64,000 nucleotides of DNA, taken from assembly GCA_934293005.1 (NCBI GenBank), contig CAKQYA010000009.1, positions 28,087 to 92,086 of the forward strand, read 5' to 3'. The DNA comes from an uncultured Bacteroidaceae bacterium. Lineage in GTDB: Bacteria; Bacteroidota; Bacteroidia; Bacteroidales; Bacteroidaceae. The notes under the pieces were generated by a model. It saw only the letters and a list, made by a program, of their open reading frames with translations, did no database searches and was not told where the DNA came from. Positions 1 to 6,961 of the stretch are shown piece after piece; within the stretch, counting starts at the first letter, position 1; each line of letters opens with the position of its first letter. Made by a program: the position numbers and the translations under genes.

Positions 1-577
1 CTTCATCCATGGCCTTGGCGTACAGAGAATCGCTTCGGTCGCGGTTGTTAGGATCACGGTGTCTGTATAGTCGGGTCTTGAGAGTCAGGTCACTATAATC
101 TCCTTCTGTCTTAGGCTTCTTGAACACAGGGACAACTCGGGAGAAACAAGCATTGGCCCCCCAGTTGGTGGCATATCTTGTGTATGCCCTCAACTCATAG
201 AAACCAGAACCAAGCAATGAATCGAGAGGCATATCTCCATTGGCCTGTCCCAAAGAGTCGATAGGCCATTTGGTGGTTTTTATCACATCACCACTCATAT
301 TCAGCAGTTCCACATAAAGCACTTTGCTCAGATTGCTCGGCTTGCTCACATCGGTGCGCATGACATAAGCCTTAAACCACACTTTATCGTTTTCAAAGTA
401 ACCTGTATTGTCAAGATGCAGATAAACCTTTTCTTGAGGTATCACACGGTTAAAGTTCATGGACTTACGAATGAATGTCATGATAGAGTCCGCTCCTGTT
501 CCACCATGCTGCTGGGCATGAGTGTCGGGAACGAAAAGAAACATTTGCAATAAGAGTAAAAGATAGAGTTTCTTCAT
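1..577 (-). CDS. Secreted macroglobulin-like (MG2-type) protein, partial
   Basis: Only the first 192 codons are present; the gene runs off the left edge of the window. The start ATG (575-577) opens a typical signal peptide (MKKLYLLLLLQMFLFV, ending near DTHAQ). After it comes a stretch with YLHLDNTGYFENDKVWFKAYV, the sort of segment seen in Bacteroidetes proteins with an alpha-2-macroglobulin MG2-like domain, often followed by carboxypeptidase-regulatory or TonB plug-like domains. A role in the envelope or on the cell surface is inferred from the signal peptide and the family; no substrate can be given. A minus-strand TAACTTTG box at 620-627 is a plausible promoter, so it is probably transcribed separately from fabI, which ends in a terminator upstream. 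Confidence 0.7.
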   Translation of the reverse strand, partial: MKKLYLLLLLQMFLFVPDTHAQQHGGTGADSIMTFIRKSMNFNRVIPQEKVYLHLDNTGYFENDKVWFKAYVMRTDVSKPSNLSKVLYVELLNMSGDVIKTTKWPIDSLGQANGDMPLDSLLGSGFYELRAYTRYATNWGANACFSRVVPVFKKPKTEGDYSDLTLKTRLYRHRDPNNRDRSDSLYAKAMDE

Positions 578-619
578 AGTCGTGAATATATTAGTATGTT
601 TGTTTTAGCGCACTCGGCA

Positions 620-627
620 CAAAGTTA
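620..627 (-). promoter_or_regulatory. Promoter -7 box (TAACTTTG) of the MG2-like gene
   Basis: Matches the Bacteroidetes -7 consensus TAnnTTTG on the minus strand, 43 nt upstream of the start codon at 577. Confidence 0.6.
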
Positions 628-711
628 CGAAAAACGATTGACACACATGCACATTTCCGCATTCAATAATCATTGCACACGCTATAATAGTCTGGGAAGT
701 GTGTCGTAGTT

Positions 712-772
712 GCAAAAAAGAGAGCAGCGGCACGCACTGATGCCGGAAGTGAAAAATCAGTGTGGCCGCTGC
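712..772 (-). terminator. Rho-independent terminator of fabI
   Basis: On the minus strand a stem formed by GCAGCGGC...GCCGCTGC plus an inner ATCAGTG/CACTGAT extension with a small bulge is followed by CTCTCTTTTTTGC. It lies downstream of fabI and before the next gene in the same direction. Confidence 0.75.
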
Positions 773-909
773 ATATCATGTCTGCTGAAACAGACTTAAA
801 AACAAAACGATTTCATCTGCACGGAGAACCATGCCCCATGCCTGTGAAAGATGACAATCGTTAGATAGGCTCCAAAATTATTTTATAATATAAAAATAAT
901 GATTAGCAC

Positions 910-1773
910 TTATCCGTAGATAATCTTGCCAGTCTCCTTATCTGTATTCTCATCAACGAACGATTTGTTGTACTGAGTCATGCCACGGAGAGACATACCC
1001 ATGTTTGAGAATCCACCATCATGGAAGAGTGTCTGCATAGTCACCTTCTTTGTAAGGTCTGAGAACATCACCACGCAGTAGTCTGCGCACTCGTCAGCGC
1101 TGGCGTTGCCAAGTGGAGACATGCGGTCTGAGAAGTCATAAAGGCCATCGAAGCCCTTGATGCCAGAACCAGCTGTTGTGAATGTTGGCGACTGGCTGAT
1201 AGTATTCACGCGCACACCTTTCTCGCGTCCATAGATATAGCCAAAAGAACGCGCAATTGACTCAAGAAGAGACTTTGCGTCAGCCATATCGTTATATCCA
1301 AAGAATGTGCGGTGACTTGCCACATAAGTGAGAGCGAGCACACTTGCACAATCGTTAAGGGCATCAAGCTTCTTTGCCACCTGAAGCATTTTGTGGAAAG
1401 AGATAGCAGAGATGTCGAGAGTCTTGTCCAAGAGGCTATAGTCAAGATCATCATATGTGCGTTTCTTTCTCATGTTGGCGCTCATGGCACATGAGTGAAG
1501 AACGAAGTCAATCTTGCCGCCAAGGGCTTTCTGCGCCTCAGTGAAGAGCATCTCAAGATCCTCGACACTTGTTGCGTCAGCTGCAATGACAGTAGCTCCA
1601 GTCTTCTCTGCGAGCTGAGCGATTGTGCCCATGCGGCATGCCACAGCGGTATTTGTGAGCACAATTTCTGCTCCTTCTTCCACTACGCGCTCTGCCACTT
1701 TCCAAGCGATAGACTGGTCATTGAGTGCACCAAAGATGATTCCTTTCTTTCCTTTAAGCAAGTTGTAAGCCAT
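910..1773 (-). CDS. fabI: Enoyl-[acyl-carrier-protein] reductase (NADH) FabI
   Basis: 287 residues, about the usual FabI length. It reduces enoyl-ACP in the last step of each cycle of type II fatty acid elongation, in the cytoplasm. The N-terminus GKKGIIFGALNDQSIAW is the variant dinucleotide-binding motif of FabI; the active-site pair is Tyr150 and Tyr160, with Lys167 in the Y-x6-K arrangement (YNDMADAK) that separates FabI from ordinary short-chain dehydrogenases, which use Y-x3-K. The gene stands alone, with its own TAACTTTG promoter at 1828-1835 and a terminator at 712-772. The C-terminal tail is longer than that of E. coli FabI, as is usual in Bacteroidetes. Confidence 0.95.
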   Translation of the reverse strand: MAYNLLKGKKGIIFGALNDQSIAWKVAERVVEEGAEIVLTNTAVACRMGTIAQLAEKTGATVIAADATSVEDLEMLFTEAQKALGGKIDFVLHSCAMSANMRKKRTYDDLDYSLLDKTLDISAISFHKMLQVAKKLDALNDCASVLALTYVASHRTFFGYNDMADAKSLLESIARSFGYIYGREKGVRVNTISQSPTFTTAGSGIKGFDGLYDFSDRMSPLGNASADECADYCVVMFSDLTKKVTMQTLFHDGGFSNMGMSLRGMTQYNKSFVDENTDKETGKIIYG

Positions 1774-1827
1774 AAATAATTCCGTCTTTTTTTTAATTAT
1801 ATTTGCTGTTTTACCTTAAATCGGGTG

Positions 1828-1835
1828 CAAAGTTA
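1828..1835 (-). promoter_or_regulatory. Promoter -7 box (TAACTTTG) of fabI
   Basis: Minus-strand TAACTTTG followed by GCACCCG, 55 nt upstream of the fabI start at 1773. Confidence 0.65.
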
Positions 1836-1895
1836 CGAAAAATATATTGAATATCTTGCTTTTTTCATCATTCTTGTAAAAAAACATATGATTCT

Positions 1896-1927
1896 TTTGG
1901 CCAGTTTGGATAAATGTCGTAACTTTG
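1896..1927 (+). promoter_or_regulatory. Promoter of tRNA-Met
   Basis: TTTG at 1896-1899 and TAACTTTG at 1920-1927, separated by 20 nt. The start region TTTGCACTCGCTAAAG is almost identical to that of the tRNA-Phe and tRNA-Glu promoters in this window. Confidence 0.75.
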
Positions 1928-1963
1928 CACTCGCTAAAGGGAAAACAAAACACCTTAAGTGAT

Positions 1964-2040
1964 GGCGAGGTAGCTCAGCCGGTTAGAGCGTCGGATTCAT
2001 AATCCGGAGGTCGAGGGTTCGAGCCCCTCCCTCGCTACCA
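1964..2040 (+). tRNA. tRNA-Met(CAT)
   Basis: 77 nt including an encoded CCA. The acceptor stem GGCGAGG pairs with CCTCGCT (a G-U pair at 1-72), the D-arm region is GCTCAGCCGGTTAGAGC, the anticodon loop is TTCATAA and the T-arm contains GTTCGAGCC. CAT together with this body fits elongator Met; tRNA-Ile2 with a modified CAT anticodon is the alternative and cannot be excluded by eye. Confidence 0.9.
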
Positions 2041-2075
2041 AGAGCAGTTGCAAGTTTTTGCAGCTGCTCTTTTTA
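2041..2075 (+). terminator. Rho-independent terminator after tRNA-Met
   Basis: AGAGCAG-TTGCAA stem with TTGCA-G-CTGCTCT and a TTTTT tail, starting right after the tRNA CCA. Confidence 0.85.
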
Positions 2076-2145
2076 TATTACCAGAATATCCACCTATAGC
2101 GCTAAAGGCTATAAAAGCAACATTATTTTACTAAAACTCTGCCTT

Positions 2146-2796
2146 ATGGAAAATCTCATAGACATCATCATTTGCCTCACGGCTGCAATGCTGCTTGGCG
2201 GCATCATAGGCATAGAGCGTGAATACCGCAGCAAAGAAGCAGGATTCAGGACACATTTTCTTGTATCATTAGGAAGTGCGCTCTTCTGCATAGTATCGCA
2301 ATACGGCTTTAACGACGGCCAGCACGACTATTCACGTGTAGCTGCCCAGGTGGTATCTGGCATCGGTTTCATTGGCGCAGGCACCATCATATTCCAGAAG
2401 AACATGATCAAGGGCCTCACCACAGCCGCCGGACTATGGGTCACTGCTGCTATCGGCCTGGCATGCGGCACAGGCATGTATCTTGCAGCCACATCTGCCA
2501 CCGTTCTCGTGCTGCTTGGACTGGAGGTCATCAATTCCTTTCTGCCTCATCTCGGTTCCACAAGAGTGCAGGTTTCATTCTCTGCAACCTCAAAAGAAAG
2601 TGTGAAGAACGCTGTGAAGAAAATAAAGAACCACAACATAGAGATACACAGTTACGAACTTAAGGAAAGGCGCACTTCCAACGGAGAGATATACGAAGCC
2701 AACATTGAATTGAAGATACGCCACGGGCACAAATATGAGGATGTGATAAAGTTTATAGAAGATTTTGACGACGTGACCATATCTGCCATCGAATAG
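2146..2796 (+). CDS. MgtC/SapB family membrane protein
   Basis: 216 residues. The N-terminal about 130 residues hold four to five hydrophobic segments with the family signature GGIIGIEREYRSKEAGFRTH and the VVSGIGFIGAGTI stretch typical of MgtC/SapB inner-membrane proteins. A soluble C-terminal domain (about 140-216) resembles the ACT-like regulatory extension found in many members. MgtC proteins are linked to magnesium limitation and control of the F1Fo ATPase in pathogens; the role in commensal Bacteroidetes is not established. The gene stands alone between the tRNA-Met terminator and a repeat-rich convergent region shared with the PurF-like gene. Confidence 0.85.
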   Translation: MENLIDIIICLTAAMLLGGIIGIEREYRSKEAGFRTHFLVSLGSALFCIVSQYGFNDGQHDYSRVAAQVVSGIGFIGAGTIIFQKNMIKGLTTAAGLWVTAAIGLACGTGMYLAATSATVLVLLGLEVINSFLPHLGSTRVQVSFSATSKESVKNAVKKIKNHNIEIHSYELKERRTSNGEIYEANIELKIRHGHKYEDVIKFIEDFDDVTISAIE

Positions 2797-2812
2797 AGAT
2801 GGAACATGAGCC

Positions 2813-2863
2813 GCACACATGTTCAACCCAAATAAGTCATTAGATTGGGGTTAAACATGTGTG
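2813..2863. repeat. Hairpin downstream of mgtC-like gene carrying a variant 15-mer
   Basis: CACACATGTTCAACCC pairs with GGGGTTAAACATGTGTG with a single mismatch; the loop includes AAATAAGTCATTAGA (2830-2844), which differs at two positions from the dispersed 15-mer. It sits 17 nt past the stop codon and may act as a transcript 3' end, although no T-tract follows. Confidence 0.7.
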
Positions 2864-2890
2864 AGAAACACGACCATCAGTGCCTGCTCC

Positions 2891-2974
2891 GTACCACACA
2901 AGTGGTACTGCAGTATCAGTTAAGTGACACTGCAGTACCACCTAAGATAAACTCCAGTACCAGTTGGGTAGTAC
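2891..2974. repeat. Cluster of four 18-nt palindrome-like modules, GTACC type
   Basis: Modules at 2891-2908, 2913-2930, 2935-2952 and 2957-2974, separated by 4-nt linkers (TGCA, TGCA, TCCA). The first, GTACCACACAAGTGGTAC, has perfect 7-bp arms; the others are imperfect. The 18+4 period equals that of the GATACTT clusters at 26108, 58231 and 58470, though the sequence differs. Confidence 0.75.
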
Positions 2975-3256
2975 TGAAAGCGGTACTGAGAATGGGTTTG
3001 GCATAACATCTGGATACATATTCACATCAAAGAACATGATTGAAAATTGGTCAATAAAACCACGCATTTGCAGGATGAACCTTATAATATATATATAATA
3101 TGTACGCATGTCATGTGCAAGCATCAGGATATAAGGATAATTTGTACAAAACAGATCAGGATAAAGTATTTCACATAAACATCCCTGCATTGACATTGGA
3201 CGAAGCCAAGAAGAGGATATGCCAGCCACGACTGACATACCCTCTTCTTTTATCCC

Positions 3257-3271
3257 AAATCGGTCATTAGA
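3257..3271 (+). repeat. Dispersed 15-mer AAATCGGTCATTAGA, copy 1
   Basis: Exact copy, flanked by CCC on the left and CTTGGG on the right, which can pair as CCCAA/TTGGG. It lies 57 nt past the 3' end of the purF-like gene. Confidence 0.8.
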
Positions 3272-3327
3272 CTTGGGTTTATATTTCGACATGCTTTTCG
3301 CCTTATTCAAGGCTTGCTGCATATCTA

Positions 3328-4815
3328 TCATTCATTCACATTCTCCTCATCAAGAGAATAGAACGAACTGCCATCAAAGCAATGTGTGCACACATCGCAC
3401 TTATCCAATCCTATAGCCTTCACGATTGTCTCAAGCTTTGAGAACTGCAAGCTGTCAAGATTCAGTCGTCGGGCAATCTCATCCACCATAGCCTTGTATT
3501 CAGGCGAATCAGTGGTGGCATAAGCCTTGATGCGCTCCGGAGACACCCTTACTTCCTTGCCTGCGAAAGAATCTGTGAGCATCGTTGCCGTATTCGAATG
3601 TGTCTCCAAGTCGCGTATGACACGCCTGGTGATAAGTTCCAGTTCCGACTTGCTTGCTGAGAAATTGACAAATGGGCAAGCATAGATAAGCGGTGGACAC
3701 GCTATGCGCATGTGCACTTCCTTCGCGCCAAGTTCCTTGAGCACTTGCGTGTTCTCCCTCAACTGCGTGCCTCGCACAATAGAATCGTCACAGAAAAGGC
3801 AACGCTTGCCACGCAGCATATCCTTATTTGGAATGAGCTTCATCTTTGCCACAAGATTGCGGATATCTTGATTGGCTGGCATAAACGAGCGCGGCCAAGT
3901 AGGAGTATACTTGCTTATGCCACGCTGATATGGCGTGTTATGCCCGGCACTGTATCCCACAGCCATGCCGACACCCGAATCAGGAATGCCGCCCACAGAG
4001 TCAACCTCTGTTTTATCCTCTTCACCCATCACGCGGCCTGTTTCATATCGCACATCCTCCACATTCTTTCCCTCATAAGAGGATGTGGGGAATCCATAAT
4101 ATATCCAAAGGAAAGAGCACACCTGCATCCTTTTGTTAGGTTTGCGAAGCTGCCTCATCTCCTTTGCTGTCAGACGCACTATCTCGCCAGGACCCAAAAA
4201 ATAAGAAGTCTCATAACCAAGATTTGGGAATGCAGTGTTCTCGCTTGTGGCAGCCATGGCACCGTCTTTCTTGCCAATGACAATAGGAGTGCGCCCCCAT
4301 GCGTCACGCGCAGCAATGATGCCATCCTCCGTAAGGAGCAACATGGAGCATGAACCTTTCACCGTGCGGAACACATTCTCTATGCCGTCAACAAAATCCT
4401 TGCCTTTCACAATCAGGAGGCCGATAAGTTCTGTAGGATTTATGTTGCCCGAAGAGAACTCAGACAGGTGCATGTTCTCCTGCAGCAGATGCTCTGCTAT
4501 CTCATCGATATTATTGACCTTGGCTACAGTGACGATGGCAAACCGTCCCAAGTGGCTGTTGAAGAGCATTGGCTGCGCATCTGTGTCGCTGATGATGCCA
4601 ATGCCGGCGTTGCCTTCAAACTTTGGCAACTCTGATTCAAAACGAGTACGGAAATATGTGTTCTCCAAATTGTGGATAGAACGATAGAAACCCTTTTCCT
4701 GGCTATAAGTGGCCATGCCGCCACGGCGTGTGCCGAGATGCGATTGGTAGTCTGTGCCATAGAAAAGTTCAGCCGCACACTTCTCTGTTGATACGGTCCC
4801 GAAAAAACCTCCCAT
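3328..4815 (-). CDS. PurF-like amidophosphoribosyltransferase homologue without the catalytic Cys
   Basis: 495 residues with the PurF layout: N-terminal Ntn-amidotransferase fold followed by a phosphoribosyltransferase domain with the PRPP loop DDSIVRGTQ (343-351). True PurF begins Met-Cys-Gly-Ile-Phe-Gly, and the processed Cys1 is the glutaminase nucleophile; here the sequence is MGGFFG, so the nucleophile is Gly. The cysteines that bind the 4Fe-4S cluster in Bacillus subtilis PurF appear to be kept: Cys233, Cys380, Cys473 and Cys476. It may therefore use free ammonia, have a structural or regulatory role, or catalyse a different reaction. A start further upstream is unlikely because the TAACTTTG promoter lies at 4851-4858. 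Monocistronic. Confidence 0.85.
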   Translation of the reverse strand: MGGFFGTVSTEKCAAELFYGTDYQSHLGTRRGGMATYSQEKGFYRSIHNLENTYFRTRFESELPKFEGNAGIGIISDTDAQPMLFNSHLGRFAIVTVAKVNNIDEIAEHLLQENMHLSEFSSGNINPTELIGLLIVKGKDFVDGIENVFRTVKGSCSMLLLTEDGIIAARDAWGRTPIVIGKKDGAMAATSENTAFPNLGYETSYFLGPGEIVRLTAKEMRQLRKPNKRMQVCSFLWIYYGFPTSSYEGKNVEDVRYETGRVMGEEDKTEVDSVGGIPDSGVGMAVGYSAGHNTPYQRGISKYTPTWPRSFMPANQDIRNLVAKMKLIPNKDMLRGKRCLFCDDSIVRGTQLRENTQVLKELGAKEVHMRIACPPLIYACPFVNFSASKSELELITRRVIRDLETHSNTATMLTDSFAGKEVRVSPERIKAYATTDSPEYKAMVDEIARRLNLDSLQFSKLETIVKAIGLDKCDVCTHCFDGSSFYSLDEENVNE

Positions 4816-4850
4816 AAATGTTTGTTATGTGTAGTTATAAATTACAGATG

Positions 4851-4858
4851 CAAAGTTA
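4851..4858 (-). promoter_or_regulatory. Promoter -7 box (TAACTTTG) of the PurF-like gene
   Basis: Minus strand, 36 nt upstream of the start codon at 4815. Confidence 0.65.
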
Positions 4859-5009
4859 TAACATTTTGATGATGTAAAAACACAAAAAAAGAATAAAATC
4901 TTAAATGTTTCAAAAAAAACAGCTTCTGAAAGGACATATTATTCTCAGATTGACTAAATTTGTATATCTTTACAACACTAACAACTGCAACACTAAATCA
5001 TTTAACACT

Positions 5010-5849
5010 ATGGGAAAGAGAGCAGACTACATACAGAGCATCGAGATAGAAGCTCTGTGGAAAGGCGGGAAACACATAGTATGGACACTGAAGCCCGATG
5101 TCAACATTCTCAGCGGCATCAACGGAGTGGGCAAAAGCACCATTATCAACCATTCAGCCATCATGCTCGCAGCTATCGACAAAGGCGAGATAGTGCCAAA
5201 TGACGCTCCGCATGGAGTGAGGATTAAACTCATGCCAGAGGATGCCACATACGTCAAGTTTGACATCATACGTTCCTTTGACCGTCCTCTCCTTCACAGC
5301 GACCTCTTGGAAAAACTGTCCGACTCTCGCGTGAAGACAGAGCTCGACTGGCAGATATACCGGTTGCAAAAAAGATACCTCGACTATCAAGTGAACATAG
5401 GCAACCGCATCATCGAGCTGCTTACAAGCGGCGACCCTGACGACCAGACGAAGGCCGCAGAGGTGAGCGGTCCAAAGACAATGTTTCAGAACATGATAGA
5501 CAAACTATTTGCTGAGACCAGCAAGAAGATTGACCGAAAGAGCAACGAGATACAGTTCATACAACACATGGGAGGCATCACCGAAACCATCACGCCATAC
5601 CAACTGTCGAGCGGAGAAAAGCAGATGCTCGCCATATTGATGACAGTGCTTGTGGAAAACCGCGAGAAATATGTCCTTCTCATGGATGAACCAGAGATAT
5701 CCCTGCACATAGATTGGCAACAGCAGCTCATAGACCTCATACGCCAGCTCAACCCCAACGTGCAGATCATTTTGTCAACACATTCCCCTGCCCTCATCAT
5801 GGACGGATGGATGAGCAACGTGACAGAAGTCAATGAGATTGCCGAATAA
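5010..5849 (+). CDS. AAA/ABC-type ATPase, AriA-like partner of DUF4435 protein
   Basis: 279 residues from the chosen ATG at 5010; an in-frame ATG exists at 4905, but the leader it adds is not protein-like and the probable promoter lies in that stretch. Walker A GINGVGKST (36-44), a signature-like LSSGEK (199-204), Walker B YVLLMDEPE (221-229) and the H-loop STHSP (256-260) define a compact SMC/ABC-like ATPase of the AAA_15/AAA_21 type, the group that includes OLD-family nucleases. There is no fused TOPRIM domain; the following gene supplies one. This split arrangement is that of PARIS (AriA ATPase + AriB DUF4435). At 279 residues it is shorter than the AriA proteins described from Escherichia. 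The 50-nt gap to the next gene suggests an operon. Confidence 0.8.
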   Translation: MGKRADYIQSIEIEALWKGGKHIVWTLKPDVNILSGINGVGKSTIINHSAIMLAAIDKGEIVPNDAPHGVRIKLMPEDATYVKFDIIRSFDRPLLHSDLLEKLSDSRVKTELDWQIYRLQKRYLDYQVNIGNRIIELLTSGDPDDQTKAAEVSGPKTMFQNMIDKLFAETSKKIDRKSNEIQFIQHMGGITETITPYQLSSGEKQMLAILMTVLVENREKYVLLMDEPEISLHIDWQQQLIDLIRQLNPNVQIILSTHSPALIMDGWMSNVTEVNEIAE

Positions 5850-5899
5850 GGCCATACGCCACAAGACACACACCTATTCAACAAAAAACAGAAGAAAAG

Positions 5900-6961
5900 A
5901 TGGCACGCAACCTATTGTCAAATATCAACTCAGCTTATATTCAGGCAGCCAACCATCTAAGGCCACATACCCGCAAGAAGAAAATTGTAGCATACGTGGA
6001 ATCGTATGATGACATATTCTTCTGGCGAAGCGTGCTGAGTGACTTCGAAGATGACCATACCGAATTCGAGGTGATGCTTCCAAGCAAGAGCAACCTCAAC
6101 CGCGGCAAGAAGACAGCCATGATGAACAAGCTTGGCGAATCATTGGGCGAATTCATGATAGCCTGCGTAGATGCTGACCTCGACTACCTTCTTCAAGCTC
6201 ACACCCCCAGTTCGGCAAAGATGCTCAGCAACCCTTATGTGGTGCACACCTATGTCTATGCCATAGAAAACTATCTGTGCTACTCCAAGAGCCTGCACAA
6301 CATATGTGTGATGGCCACACTTAATGATCGACGTCTCTTCGACTTCGAGAGTTACCTGCGCGAGTATTCCGAAATAATATACGAACTGTTCGTGTGGCTC
6401 ATCTGGCTGCATCGCCAAGGAAGATTCAACGACATGCCGCTCAACACTTTCAACAACATAACATCAGTCGACCAACTTAACATATACAAGCCCGACTATG
6501 CTCTGGAGCGTCTGCGCCGCAGCGTCAACCGCAAACTGGCATGGCTTCAGCAACATGTGAAAGAGGCAAAAGGCAAGCTGGGCACGCTCAAGGAAGAACT
6601 TGCCCAGCTTGGTGTGAACAATGATAATACATATCTATTTATACAAGGCCACCATCTGATGGAAAATGTCGTAGATGCTGCCATGACACCGGTTTGCACT
6701 ATCCTGCGTCGTGAGCGCGAGAAAGAAATCAAGCGTCTGGCAGCAGGCAACAACCAGCAGATGGACAACGAACTGTCATGCTATTCACACAGCCAGTTCA
6801 CGCCGGCTCAGATGATACGCCGCAACACGCTATACAAAGACTGCGAGATGTACGTCCACCTGAAAAAGCATCTGGAACAGGTGCTCAAAGGCAGCAAAAC
6901 AGATGAAACATCAAGGTTCTATGATCCTGTATTTGCCGCTCAGGTGCATGAAAGCGAATAG
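5900..6961 (+). CDS. DUF4435 protein, TOPRIM-like, AriB-like
   Basis: 353 residues. The N-terminus shows YVESYDDIFFW (Glu34), then CVDADLDYL (Asp91, Asp93) and YAIENYLCY (Glu123), the acidic motifs expected of the DUF4435 TOPRIM-like fold. In PARIS the DUF4435 subunit AriB is a nuclease-toxin held by the ATPase AriA and released when a phage anti-restriction protein is sensed. Whether this pair does the same is inference; DUF4435 pairs also occur widely in Bacteroidetes without known function. The central part (about 210-240) is a charged helical stretch, possibly a coiled coil. Its 3' end overlaps the GH8 gene tail to tail by 51 nt. Confidence 0.75.
   Translation: MARNLLSNINSAYIQAANHLRPHTRKKKIVAYVESYDDIFFWRSVLSDFEDDHTEFEVMLPSKSNLNRGKKTAMMNKLGESLGEFMIACVDADLDYLLQAHTPSSAKMLSNPYVVHTYVYAIENYLCYSKSLHNICVMATLNDRRLFDFESYLREYSEIIYELFVWLIWLHRQGRFNDMPLNTFNNITSVDQLNIYKPDYALERLRRSVNRKLAWLQQHVKEAKGKLGTLKEELAQLGVNNDNTYLFIQGHHLMENVVDAAMTPVCTILRREREKEIKRLAAGNNQQMDNELSCYSHSQFTPAQMIRRNTLYKDCEMYVHLKKHLEQVLKGSKTDETSRFYDPVFAAQVHESE

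Larger units (their letters stand above)
578..909. other. Intergenic region with terminator and partial repeat
   Basis: No gene is visible. It holds the promoter of the MG2-like gene, the fabI terminator hairpin (712-772) and, at about 870-903, an AT-rich partial copy of the AAAATTATTTTATAAT dispersed repeat that recurs near 8246, 15214, 26208 and 53677. Confidence 0.6.
2797..3327. other. Convergent intergenic region dense in inverted repeats
   Basis: Lies between the 3' ends of the mgtC-like and purF-like genes; no convincing gene. It contains a hairpin with 15-17 bp arms (2813-2829 with 2847-2863) whose loop carries a variant of the 15-mer repeat, a cluster of 18-nt palindromic modules (2891-2974), an AT-rich stretch, an AAGAAGAGG...CCTCTTCTT inverted repeat at about 3211-3249, and an exact copy of the 15-mer AAATCGGTCATTAGA (3257-3271). 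Confidence 0.7.

Noticed and set aside
1964..2040. tRNA-Ile2 instead of tRNA-Met
   Set aside because: The body sequence fits elongator Met of Bacteroidetes better; a CAT anticodon alone cannot decide, so the alternative is noted in the feature.
2942..3331. ORF on the minus strand between mgtC- and purF-like genes
   Set aside because: It runs through the palindrome cluster and AT-rich DNA; the product has no recognisable pattern.
4905..5009. Longer start for the AriA-like ATPase at 4905
   Set aside because: The added residues look like translated promoter DNA; the ATG at 5010 directly precedes the ATPase fold and follows the probable promoter.
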